Origin: Trichuris trichiura
Lineage: Eukaryota > Nematoda > Enoplea > Trichinellida > Trichuridae
Reading direction: 5' to 3'
NCBI GenBank assembly: GCA_037903355.1
Contig: JBAJFE010000011.1
Location: 2,241,001 to 2,305,000 of the forward strand
Length of the DNA stretch: 64,000 nt
Shown here: piece by piece, positions 22,574-32,800 of the stretch
Numbering within the stretch: the stretch's first letter is position 1
How the letters are laid out: each line of letters starts with the position of its first letter
Notes under the pieces: model-generated
The model's input: the letters and a program-made list of their open reading frames with translations, nothing else
The model's database searches: none
Told to the model about the DNA's origin: nothing
Translations under genes and position numbers: made by a program

Positions 22574-22969
22574 ATGGAAAGAAGCTTTCAATACGCTGCT
22601 GGAATGGTATGCACTGAAGAAGTCGAACTGTTGGTAATGCTTGGGCGTCATCGTTAAAATGCACTTAGACAAGAATGTTGCCGCTTAAATTAGCTGCAGA
22701 GCTGGACAACCGATTGGTGCTATTGGCTAGTAAATGCTAACGAATTTAGTTTGCTCAATTGTTCAAATGATTTGACGTCGTATCGGCAAGTGATAGCGCC
22801 TCTTCTGCGCGAACCGGATTTTGAAGGGTGCAACGGTCGTTGCCACGACATTGTGACTTCACAATGGTTTCCGCAAAAGTATTTTTGTGAAGATGTATTA
22901 TCTCCATTGTTTTTGTGCTTTACGTCCTTATCATTTCCATATGAAGAGGCTATCGTTGTTCAAGACTGA
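22574..22969 (+). CDS. Putative small two-exon protein (109 aa), unrecognised
   Basis: Exon 1 22574-22633 (20 codons) has donor TTG|GTAATG. Exon 2 22700-22969 follows acceptor TAGCTGCAG. Both are phase 0 and close at a TGA. The product begins MERSFQYAAGMVCTEEVELL and is Cys/Trp/Phe-rich with no recognised motif. It lies 178 bp from the INTS10 start and is divergent from it, so a bidirectional promoter would serve both. Splice sites are plausible but no homology supports it; it may be a chance frame. Confidence 0.3.
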
Positions 22970-23372
22970 AGCATAGCCCACTCACCCGCTTGTATCAGGT
23001 AAGCTTTGCGGTTTCTCGTGCGCTTGTATGCTTTCCATTTTATCATTACTGTTTTATCGGTTGGCCTTTTTGTTCAACACTTTCGCGCTTAGCAGCAAAC
23101 CCTGTTGGTTCACTGTAAACTATTGAGAATGGTCGTAGCTTATTGCGGAGAGAGCAGTTCGTTTCCAAATACTACCTTAAAAGTTTGAAACTAAAATTTT
23201 ATTGCGGCTAAGGTATTGCACATTTACAGATAAGACAGACGAGGTAAAACGTACGAAAAAACGAACTGTTTTCGACCGTCGATGATTTGAACTTGGAGGA
23301 GAGCTAGGAAGGAGCAACGCATTCTTTATAGTCATAAAAACAATGAGAGGAGCATTTTTTGCTACGCACTTT

Positions 23373-24015
23373 TCACTTTGCCGCGGATACCGTTGAAGCA
23401 GTGTTATTCGCTTTTAAAGGCGTTGAGGTAGTATTATTCGCTTGTAAAGAGGTTGTACAATTTCCGACTTGATTTTCTTCTGTGCTATTTTCCGATTGAC
23501 GCCATAGGTGGTCGAGATCGTTTCCCATTAGTACCACCTTGTCCAGAGGCTCTTCTACTTCTGTAAATGTATTCTTTAGCTTCTTAAAAGAAAGTAGTAT
23601 GTACCACTTTGCGAGACGGCCCGAGAATAACGGTTCGAATGGGGTTCAAGAAATTGGTCCCCTCGCAAACGCAACTCAACCTCCTGATCATCGATGGCGC
23701 GTTTGACAAGGTTGAGTGTATCCACATCATCGCGACGTAGGGCATCAGGGACGGATTTGTCATCAGGCCCAGCCATTGACACTCGATAGATCAATGTGAC
23801 TTTGTCGTTATCGAAATTGCTATCCAAAAGTTCGTAGTTCACTCTCATATCTGGTTCTCCCGCAATTTTCAGTTGTCCACGTTCAACCCTGGAAAATGAG
23901 CATAAGCAATTGGTGATGAATAGAAATTTGCTCACCATGAGTCAGGAACGGGTACAGCGTGTGTTGCAATAGCGCAGATCGCACAAAGCAATGTAATTTT
24001 CTGCAGCAACTCCAT
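23373..24015 (-). CDS. Predicted secreted acidic protein, unrecognised (183 aa)
   Basis: Three exons on -: 24015-23936, 23888-23605 and 23560-23373. The total is exactly 184 codons including the stop. The N-terminus MELLQKITLLCAICAIATHA is a clear signal peptide. The mature part is acidic (MRVNYELLDSNFDNDKVTL, then RRDDVDTLN), and the C-terminal exon has four potential N-glycosylation sites (ENST, GNCT, NNTT, NNTA) within an Asn/Thr/Ser-rich tail. A TATA-like GCATAAAAAC lies about 40-50 bp upstream. I do not recognise a family. A small secreted protein of this type is common in parasitic nematodes, which is context and not evidence of function. Confidence 0.65.
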
Positions 24016-24052
24016 TGCGTGATGATGGTAAAATGCGAGGTCTGCGAGGTGC

Positions 24053-24066
24053 CTCGCGTTTTTATG
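24053..24066 (-). promoter_or_regulatory. TATA-like box of the secreted-protein gene
   Basis: On - the sequence GGCATAAAAACGCG lies about 40-50 bp upstream of the ATG at 24015, a plausible distance for a short 5' UTR. This is inferred from position and composition only. Confidence 0.35.
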
Positions 24067-24434
24067 CCGGTCCGCCTGCTATAATTTGCATATTAACTTG
24101 TTTTATTCCTCCTGGCTAAAATCTGTGACATAGTTGAGTACTCACTTGCGTAGGTTGAATAATTAGGGCAGTTAGGTTGAGGGCGCAACTGGCGGTCTGA
24201 TTCACTTCTACCTTATCAGGCGAACAGCTTCATTGTTTCGGCTGTGACATTTAGCAGGTAGATTGGGTCTTTCAGAAATACTGATTTGTTTGAAGTAGTG
24301 TTCAACATCGCTGGCGGACTCGTACGCGCACCCAGGGCGTGCCCATTGGGTGGGTCTGGCCCGTAGGATACTTAAGCTTTCACTGACCATACCGTTAGCA
24401 CATTTTGCCCGCAGCAAGTTGAGAAAAGTCAACA

Positions 24435-24554
24435 ATGAACTGGCTTTGCACGTTGGCACTTTTTGTCAGCTTTTCCTCCTCCGTTGGCCTTGATTGGTTG
24501 GAGAGAATAGAACCTGAATTTATTGATCGAGGAATCCAAGTTAAGGAGCAGCAA
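24435..24554 (+). CDS. Signal-peptide exon, probably first exon of the repetitive secreted protein
   Basis: The ATG at 24435 opens a 40-codon exon ending in CAA|GTAAGA. It encodes a strong signal peptide, MNWLCTLALFVSFSSSVGLD, followed by an acidic stretch. The donor is phase 0. The nearest in-phase acceptor that leads into the long downstream frame is at 25600/25601 (GAGTATCAG|CAT). Joining them would give a secreted protein of about 618 residues. The 1.05-kb intron is longer than typical here, and an intermediate exon near 25412-25493 with a GTAAGG donor is also possible. Confidence 0.45.
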
Positions 24555-25600
24555 GTAAGACCGAAGTGAGTTGGCACTTAGCGATTACCTTTCCAGTAAT
24601 CAAAGGAGTTTGGTTTCTCAATGCGAGCCGGTCCGCACCGTTTAGCCATTGCCTTTAACGCTTAGATGTTGGATTGGGTAGGCAAGCTGGTAAACTCATT
24701 TCAATTTTGCAAGCTTTTGGATGAATACTACTGCTTGCAATTGTTGAGCGCCAATTCGACAAAACTATAACGCCTAAGGTTGAGTGCTGGTATGCTGAAA
24801 CGTTCGCCTATGGTAATGTAAGCACCCAAGGGCAGCGGGTCATCTGACATTTCTAGTTTCCGTCTCCGTTGAAAATACAGCTTATATAATATTCATAATT
24901 TTATTACAGAGAGTTGCTGTTTCTCTGTGCAAAGCTAATAAAAGCTATGCTAAAGGCCGAATTAGACCTTGGTTGCGGTAAAATTTACGCCTTATAGAAA
25001 GCTTGAATCCTTCGTAATATATGAAGTTCTAGTCAATTATTACAGCGTAATAATAAGAGTTGGTTAGCCGGCGTGCCGAGCGGTTGCTATAAGTGGCGTT
25101 ATGCCAGCCAGACTTTAACTCATTTTGAAACAAAGTTGTTTGTGTTTATTTCGTCTAATCGTTTTTCGCTTGAATAGGTAACTCAACTGAAGCTGTTTGA
25201 ACCTTCATCGTTAAGGAAAAGTTTTAACTCGTTTTGATAAATTTGATAATTGAGGTGAACCCCCTAAAAAACTCACCGTTAGGCTTTCCAAAGTTCAAAA
25301 ATTTAGCTCATTTCTGATGGTGGGCACTTATTCGCTTGCTGGAAGGTTTATAGTGATTGAGGCGAGAGGAATAGTGTTTGCACAGAATACAAATGCAAAC
25401 GCTCCTTTCGAATGTCAATGAGTAGTTCTGAAAGCGGGCATGAACCCACGAAAGATTTTATAGGCTTCAAGGAAAATAGTGTTTTAGGAGCGGTAAGGCT
25501 GAAACTGGTGCAGATTCAAGTTCTGGGCAATTTTTTGGGCGTACTGTCATTAGTAGAAGACCGGGATCACTTGAAGAAGTCGAAATTCACGAGTATCAGC

Positions 25601-27336
25601 ATCAGCCTAGCTCTAAGGAATTGATCCGTGCAGCTGCCTCTCCAAGTAAAGGCTCTAGCAAAAGCGCCCCGCAAGTTCGAAAACAAAGACAAGTCATGAC
25701 TGGCCATAGTGGTGTGGGGATAAGCAGAACAAATACTAGAGCAGAGGTTGAGGCACAACTGGGACTAGCCGGCAAGCTGCAGGGGAGCCGACAACGAAGA
25801 AGTTTGGCATCTCTTGGATCCAGTCTTATGCGACTGGCAAAAATAGCAGACAACCCTCCAGGCGCTGCCGAAATGAGAAAAGCTGAAATGGAACGGGCTG
25901 CCGCTGCTAAGGCAAAAGCCCCTCCGCCAACTTACAGCCAGACAAAACAGGCTCCTGTACAAAGCAGAATTGCACAGGAAGAAGACGTTCATGCTTCTAC
26001 TGAGGGTGACGTCACAGAAATTACTTACCGAACAACACCAGCACTTGAAAGTAACGTTTATGGGGAAACTGAGGCACCGTCATTAAAGCTTTCCACACCG
26101 TCCGACTTTGAGCCATATGCTATGTATACCGACGTACCATCTTACGCATCTCGTTACAGGCGAGACATCCTAACACTCGCTGTCCTTGCTTCGTTGTTCG
26201 GTGCTCCAGGAGAGTCAGCAAGTGCTGTACAAGACGTTCCGTCAAGCCGTCCTGTTGATCAAAATGAAGCACTGGATTCGCTTAGTGGACAAATGCCTAA
26301 GGCAAAGTCTCCACTGGCGTCGGAACCTTCTTTCGTACCACCTGCGGACGTAGCCGATAGCGAAGCCGCCAGCAACTTGAAGCAACCTAGTTTTGAAAAC
26401 GTTAAGTCAGCTCCAGTGGCTCAAGATTATGCTCCCGATTTGAAGCCAGACGTAGATGTCCCTAATTCTCTCGATGTCGGGCGTGGAGCTTCAGAAATTG
26501 AAAAAGCTGACGAACCAGCTGCTCAAGGGGCAGCTGTTCGTGCTCCGGCGATTCCTCCAGACAATGTCGAATGGTCAGGTCCAGAAGCCTCTTATTCTAC
26601 AATTGATCCGTCATACTGGAAAATGAACGATGGTATTGACAACGGTCTTAAAGGCACAGCACAGGATTTCAGTGGTGAGACGAAATGGGCTAACGAACCT
26701 GCACGATGGAAACGTTCCTTTGGATCTATTTCCAGCGTCGGTATGCAGTTTGCCAGTGACCAACAATTAACAGGTGGCGTTGAGGCTGTTCCTTCAAGCC
26801 TCCCGATGTCATCTATGCCAGCCCGAGGGGGAATTCTGGATACCTATGGTGGCCCATTGCCCAGCGCGGAATCCGATATGCCATTGAAGCGTTCCTTTGC
26901 TCCACCTGCAGATATATCGGGTGGCGGAGAAGCCGCCAATAGCTTTCGACAACCTGCCGCAGTGGCCAATGCGCTAGACGGTTTGGACGACTTCAGACCT
27001 GCTCCAGTTGGTCAGAGTTATGCCCCCGGCGTGAAATCCGGCTTTGAATTTTTACCGTCTGTTCCCGAATCTTTCGCTGTCGCCCCCGGAGCGTCGGACG
27101 TTCAGAAATTGGATAGACCACTTATCAATGCACCAGACTCGCAGCTTTCCGGGCCTCCATCCGCTCAAGGTCCAGATGTTCCTTCAATGAAGTATGAAAA
27201 TTATTTGCCACCTCCTCCCTCACCTGAGAGCAGTGGCAGTTTCCCGGTAGAACAGTCGGGTCGCCTAGCTTCATCCTATTCCGGTCGATTGCCCTCATCT
27301 ATGCCGGTTGGAGAAAGTATGAACGAAGGTTATTAA
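25601..27336 (+). CDS. Long Pro/Ser/Ala-rich secreted protein with internal duplication, unrecognised
   Basis: An open frame of almost 580 codons ending at TAA 27336, with AATAAA at 27406-27411. Composition is strongly Pro/Ser/Ala/Glu and low in hydrophobics, so it is probably disordered. Two related blocks are visible. One is around 26320-26520 (SFVPPADVADSEAASNLKQP ... APVAQDYAPDLK ... GASEIEKAD). The other is around 26890-27120 (SFAPPADISGGGEAANSFRQ ... APVGQSYAPGVK ... GASDVQKLD). Dibasic motifs that proprotein convertases could cleave occur before several blocks (QRRS, RYRRDI, RWKRSF, PLKRSF). Function is unknown. A matrix, cuticle or secretory-gland product, or a peptide precursor, would each fit. 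The 5' exon is probably the signal-peptide exon at 24435. Confidence 0.65.
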
Positions 27337-27405
27337 CCTCCTAAAGTCGATTTTGGTGGTTGGTCAAACAACCCGTCGGTGTAGCTTCAGTGAAAATATG
27401 GAGTA

Positions 27406-27411
27406 AATAAA
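27406..27411 (+). terminator. AATAAA poly(A) signal
   Basis: A canonical hexamer 70 bp after the stop of the repetitive secreted protein gene. Confidence 0.6.
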
Positions 27412-29090
27412 TTGACCGCTCATTAACATTGAATGCCTATGTAGTCTTGCACAGTGTTGTTACTAGCCGAATTCCTTTAAAGTATTTATACTATTACCTA
27501 CAAGGAAATGTTCGAGCGATAGACGTTTAAGAAGTTATTTTTGCGTAGGGGCGCTCTGTTGATTTCAATAACACAATATTTGCGCAGTCAAAATGATTTG
27601 AAAATCGCAGCAGCGACGCAATCAAAAGCAATTGAGTCTGCCGTTTTCTTGCCATTTTTTCAATGCGAATTATCAATGGAAAGGTCTACAACACAAGCTG
27701 CGTTAAATGTTCATTCATTTTTTGTGACCAATGTATACTAACGGTATTGTCTCGGATAGAACTTTTTCCATACAATTAGCTGCATATCCCTTGCTTTGGG
27801 TCGACAGAAACCGTCTTCTTTTAAGGGGACTCTCAGAACGTTGTTCCGAATTCCATAATTCCACTGTACACTTTTTGCAAAGTCTACGCGATCTCGTGTT
27901 TATCTGTGCGTAAGTTTTGTCGTTAGGACTTTTGCCTTTTGGCTTAAGAACTTTCATCACGAAATAGTGCAGATACAATTGCAGCCTATTTGACCGACCT
28001 GTTTCGACAGGTTTGCTTTAATTCGTTCGAAACGTTTTTCAATGAGTCGATGAGAATTTCGCGTTAGCATTTTTTCAGCTTGTAAAGGCAATGAATTGAC
28101 TTCGGTAGTTGACAGCCGGTACTAATGCAAATTCGTTTCTCAAAAGAAATGCGCCAATTTTTCGTCCGTACTGTTGGAATCATTCTTGCGCACGTAGTTT
28201 GAACTCGCTTACTTTTCTTCTGCCAGACTGCTTTAAGTTCAGAACTTCAATTTTAATGAATTGTGGAAGCAACATTCTTCATAGAGAACTGATTCGATTT
28301 ACGTCAGCAGCGAAGGAGTCTTTAGAAATAAGCTTATTTAAAAACAGGTCATTAACCGGCGAGAAAAATTCTTAACCAAGATTAAAGCCAACGTATTTTT
28401 TTCTAATGGGATCGCGGATGCGTCTTACAAAAAAGTGGACAACCTATCTCCGTTAGTCATCGGTCTAATAAAACATTTGGAAATTTAATAGACCTACAAA
28501 TTGCTTCCATAGCGTAATCAAAATATTTACCGGCGTAACAGTGCCGATTTTTGCAAACATCTCGTTTTCAAAATATCCTATCATATATTGAAACATTTGC
28601 TATCAGATGCAGACAGAGAGTGAAATTTTCCAGCCTCAACATTGCAGCCGCAAAAGCTATCGCAGCGGCTGAATTTGAAATGTTACTTTTTGAACAAAAA
28701 CTTTTTATGACGTCATCAGGCGCCAATGTTTAGCTGTTTAGAAGGAGATTAGGCATCGTGTCAACCTGCATTATCTATCGTTAAGACGCTGTAGATGGGA
28801 AACAAACGCCACAAAAAGTTGGCAGTTGAAAATTCGTCAAATGATCAAATAGGTCATGCGAATGAAGCCTTACGGATGCTGCATGTCACAAACTTTTGCC
28901 TGCGAGCATATAATGCGTTCTCTATGGAAGACAATGCAGAAGCAATTCGGTAACTGGACTGCAGGCTTGTTGTGACGTCATAACTTTCATAAAAGCCGTA
29001 TACGGCTATAAATGAGTGAATAACAATGCCGCGGAGACTTTTCTGTCATTCTCAAAACCAGAAAATAATTTTTTGAAATTTTGAAAAGAA
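27412..29090. other. Intergenic, no gene seen
   Basis: AT-rich sequence between the secreted-protein gene and the selenocysteine tRNA. Frames are all short and lack splice-linked partners. No repeat or RNA structure recognised. Confidence 0.5.
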
Positions 29091-29177
29091 CGCTCGGAAG
29101 GTGGAATCGAACCACTCTGACGCGAATCAGCTACAGATTTGAAGTCTGCACTCCGAACCATCGAAGCTCATCCGAGC
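29091..29177 (-). tRNA. tRNA-Sec: Selenocysteine tRNA, anticodon TCA
   Basis: On - an 87-nt tRNA matches the animal tRNA-Sec layout. The acceptor stem is GCTCGGA/TCCGAGC with discriminator G. A long D stem follows, then an anticodon arm GCAGACT-TCA-AATCTGT with TCA at 29142-29140. The long variable arm is TAGCTGATTCGCGTCAG, and the T arm is GAGTGGTTCGATTCCACCTTC. Length and the 9+4 style arms distinguish it from ordinary serine or suppressor tRNAs. It is charged with serine, converted to phosphoserine and then selenocysteine, and decodes UGA in mRNAs with a SECIS element. A short T run (TTTTC) just downstream could terminate polymerase III. No introns and no CCA encoded. Confidence 0.96.
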
Positions 29178-29894
29178 GCTAAAAATTTGCAAAATTTCGC
29201 TTACATTACAATTGCCCACAGTCTTATCGTACTGTCTTCACGATCTTTTGACGGATTATGAAAAATTGAATCCCGCTTACCATTTTCAGGTTTATGTAAA
29301 TGAACTTATTACTACAGCATAGTACTGAAATTTACTTTTCCGCGGAAACCGTTTTCCAATTGTCTTTTGTCAAAGAAAAGAAATATACGCGCATTTCAGC
29401 TATGCAAACGCGTTTGGCAATGCGGAAATCTTTTCCTTATCTTTTTCCATCCGTACATAGTTGCGGCTCTCTTGACGATTGAACAATACCTTTTTTTGCA
29501 TGCAGTAAGAAGAAAGTGTATTCAGTCACTTCGTAAGTTGCGACGAAACTTTCCCGCCAGTCCGCTTAGCTTGTTTGCACAGTGCGCGGGAAATGCATTG
29601 CGACTATTTGACAAACATGGCATTGCCAACCGACGTAGTTCGTTTACTAGTTATGATTTCATGCGAGTTCCAATGCTTTGAAAACAAACGCATTGAATAA
29701 TCAAGATTGGCGGATGGTAAAGCGCCGTACGTACCACATTCGCAAACTCAATTGCATTGAAAGCTTTATTTCGTCTGCCGAGACGTGGTAATCATAGCTA
29801 CAGTAGTACTTTGCAATGCAACTGCGTAGTTGCCCTAGTCCTTGCTGAGCTGTGCTCGCAAGCTTTAACGAGAATTTAAGCCTGGTTAAAGCGC
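29178..29894. other. Intergenic between tRNA-Sec and Elongin A
   Basis: About 700 bp with only short unsupported frames. It should contain the upstream polymerase III elements of the tRNA-Sec gene and the Elongin A promoter. I could not identify a proximal sequence element or TATA box with confidence. Confidence 0.4.
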
Positions 29895-32800
29895 ATGGAT
29901 GTGAAGAAGAAAGTTGAACTTCTTCAACAATACCTGTTGAGTGACAATGTTGAGAAAGTGGGTGGTTTACCTCTTTTGCCATTCGGAAAAAAAGAAGTAA
30001 CGCTTTTGATTATTTTAGAGGTCTTCAGCGCTGAACAGACTATCAAATTTGCCGGTCACTTTGGAAATTTTGCTGGTACGAATTTTTGACCTATTGCCCA
30101 CGCTTCTTCTAGCCAATGTATGCTTTGGGCTTTTCAGGAAACGGGCGTTGGAAAGACGGTAAACAAGTTCCGCTCCGATCCAGTTATTGGCCCTGTTGCC
30201 AAAGCTTTGGTCCATAAATGGAAACAGATAGCGATTAGTACAGCGGTTTCTAACGGGATAAAGGTTGATTGCACAAAGCCTTCGTCTAAGTCAGTATCAA
30301 ATGATGTTGAAAAGAAGAAGTCTCTTGTAAAGTTGGTCGAACAATGCAATGCTATTGAAAGAAAAAAACGGGAAAGCTCTGTTGAGCAACCTATCGCAAG
30401 CAAGATAAGCCGGGTTGATTCCCTACCTGAATTAGTGCCATGCTCATCCAAGGCAGTGACTTCCGGACAAAATTCTGATTTTTCTGCGGACTCCGGTGGA
30501 GAGACTGATGGCGGGACAAAGGAAGAAAATTGGGAATTCGCGGGTGGCAGCTTCGAAGACGCCCTTTGTATGATAGACAAAAAAGTGACGGATTCCCTTA
30601 CTAAAGCGAGATCAAGCAAAAAGCGAGATAATCTCAAATCGCCACAGAAGCCTACAGTTAAGAAGTCCGAAATTTTAAAATCGCTCACCACTTTGGCGGA
30701 ACAGTCAGAGCCCACTGTTACTATTAAGGAAGGAGTGCGTACTGCCAAGTCGTTTATTTGTTGTTATGCTTTTCGTTATAGGTTTCTGCTGCATCTGTGT
30801 CGCGTAGCTTATCTAATGAAAAGGGCGCTGCTGGTAAGTGTTCCTGTTTTTTTCTCGGTTTTCTTTGTTTATGTATTTTTTCACTAAGGTCTTCGTCAAA
30901 GAGAGTACGGTATGTTATGCCCGTTTTTACATAAGAGGCTAAAAAAGTAAAAAAAAACGAAGCTTTCGGGACCTTCCCGTCATACTGTACTCTTTTTCAT
31001 GAAAACCTACACACCCCTATTACCAGATATCCTATTTTCGTTAAGGTTAGTTTGTTGATTGAAAACTCTGCAAGCGTTAAACGCGTTGCTTTTTTTAGCG
31101 TGTGTGCGCTTTGTTCCACAGTTTAATTTCCATAAAAACCCGTTTGAAAACGGAAAAAATGAACTTCATTGTTTTCAAAACATCCCAGACGCGTTGTCTC
31201 TGGCAAAGCAGATAGCAAAGATGGTTATAAGAATTGTGTCGGACGTGTTTTCTATGTGAAATGAACTTTGGAACAGAAGTCGCACTAATTCTTCCGTGCG
31301 CAATCAAATTGTTCCTTTCTTTTATATTTTATGCCGCGTTTTTTTGCGGCTAGAATTTTGATACGTAGTTCTTTTCGTACTGAAACTTACACTTGGTTTG
31401 ACTGTGTGAACTACGGTAACTTCATACTTGAATATCTCGATGCATCCAAAGTTGTTTTGTAGTTCAATACAGCTATAATTGGCCTCCGGAGATGCTGTAT
31501 TAAGTTTTACAAATTTGTCAATGGGAAAAATGCCGCCGCAGAAAGCGTCATAAAGGCCAGGAAAGTGCGCCAAAATTGGGCAAACCACTTAACGTAGTCT
31601 TTCACTTTGCAGCGGCTGCCTTTAGGGGGCTTGAATGAATGGATTGCGCTTCTAGTTTGTCCTTGTCCTTTCTTGGTCTCTCTCAAAGTCCGAAGTAGGT
31701 GACGGCAGATGGAAAAGGCTTGTTTACTGTATGTGGCATCTTGAGTGGGGTTAAGCTTGGTGCTACTATTTTCTCCGATAAAATAGTTTCATCTAATCCT
31801 GCTGCAAGCGTGCAAAAGTTTATTAGCACCAAATTTTTCATTCATTCAATGTAGCTTTGATGATTAGCAATTTTTACCTACACAGCTCATAACTTTAGAT
31901 TGCAAGGCAGAATGAAAATAATGACGTAACGAAGCACGAAAGGAGTTTGTTCAAGCGATTTGTTAGCCGTTGTCAAGCACGTGAAATTTGCCTTTTTTGG
32001 TGCGTTAATTTATAATTTGAGTCCCGCCCGTACTGGCGGGCCGCATGGTTCGATTGCAATATCTTTGTTTTGCTGCTTCACGCCGTTTTGTCCCTGTTTC
32101 CCTACTTTATTCTTTTTTCATTGCTTTCTTTTCGTTGCGGACTGCATTGTGTTGTTATTTGTACGGTATTAGTTGTCTTCTGTTAACGAAAAAGCTGTTC
32201 CTCCCGTTCGACAAAAAAACTTAGCTTTGCGAGCAGTCTGGTCTCGTTTTCAACTTCAAATCTTTGCAAGGATCTTTTTTGCGCAAAGAATGGAAGAGAA
32301 AAAATTTTCATCCCTATTTCTACTCCCATAATAACATACTTGCATGAAGTTCCTGAAGGCAACTTTCGTTTAACTAAATTGTGAAGTATTTTCACAGCGT
32401 CCTTTTGCAATTTGTTATAACGTTCTTTTCTGATCTTTAAAACGGCTCTACAACGAAACGATACCATATTATAGTAGGTTATGGCATGCCTGTTTTGATG
32501 AAGGAACGAAAGCGGTAGAAAATTGGACCTTGGAGAGTTCCAGGTTCCGTCTGCAGCTTAATAGGCCGAAATAAGTTTTAGCCCATTTAGGTCATCCTAT
32601 TACACTGAATGTGGAAACTTGAAGTCCGGAAAGTTCCGATTTTTTTATTCCTTTAGTTTTTTCAACAAAACAGGCACATGGTAACCTACTGCGGTGCAAA
32701 CCGGCGCTTTCCCTTACAAGAAGTCTCATTTTCCAAAGAAACGCTACTATTCCATTTTGAATTACGGCAGAGGCAAATTCTTGTCCTTTTTGGACGCTCT

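Noticed and set aside
24208..24577. - strand frames opposite the signal-peptide exon
   Set aside because: The sense strand has a clean signal peptide and donor; the antisense frames have neither.
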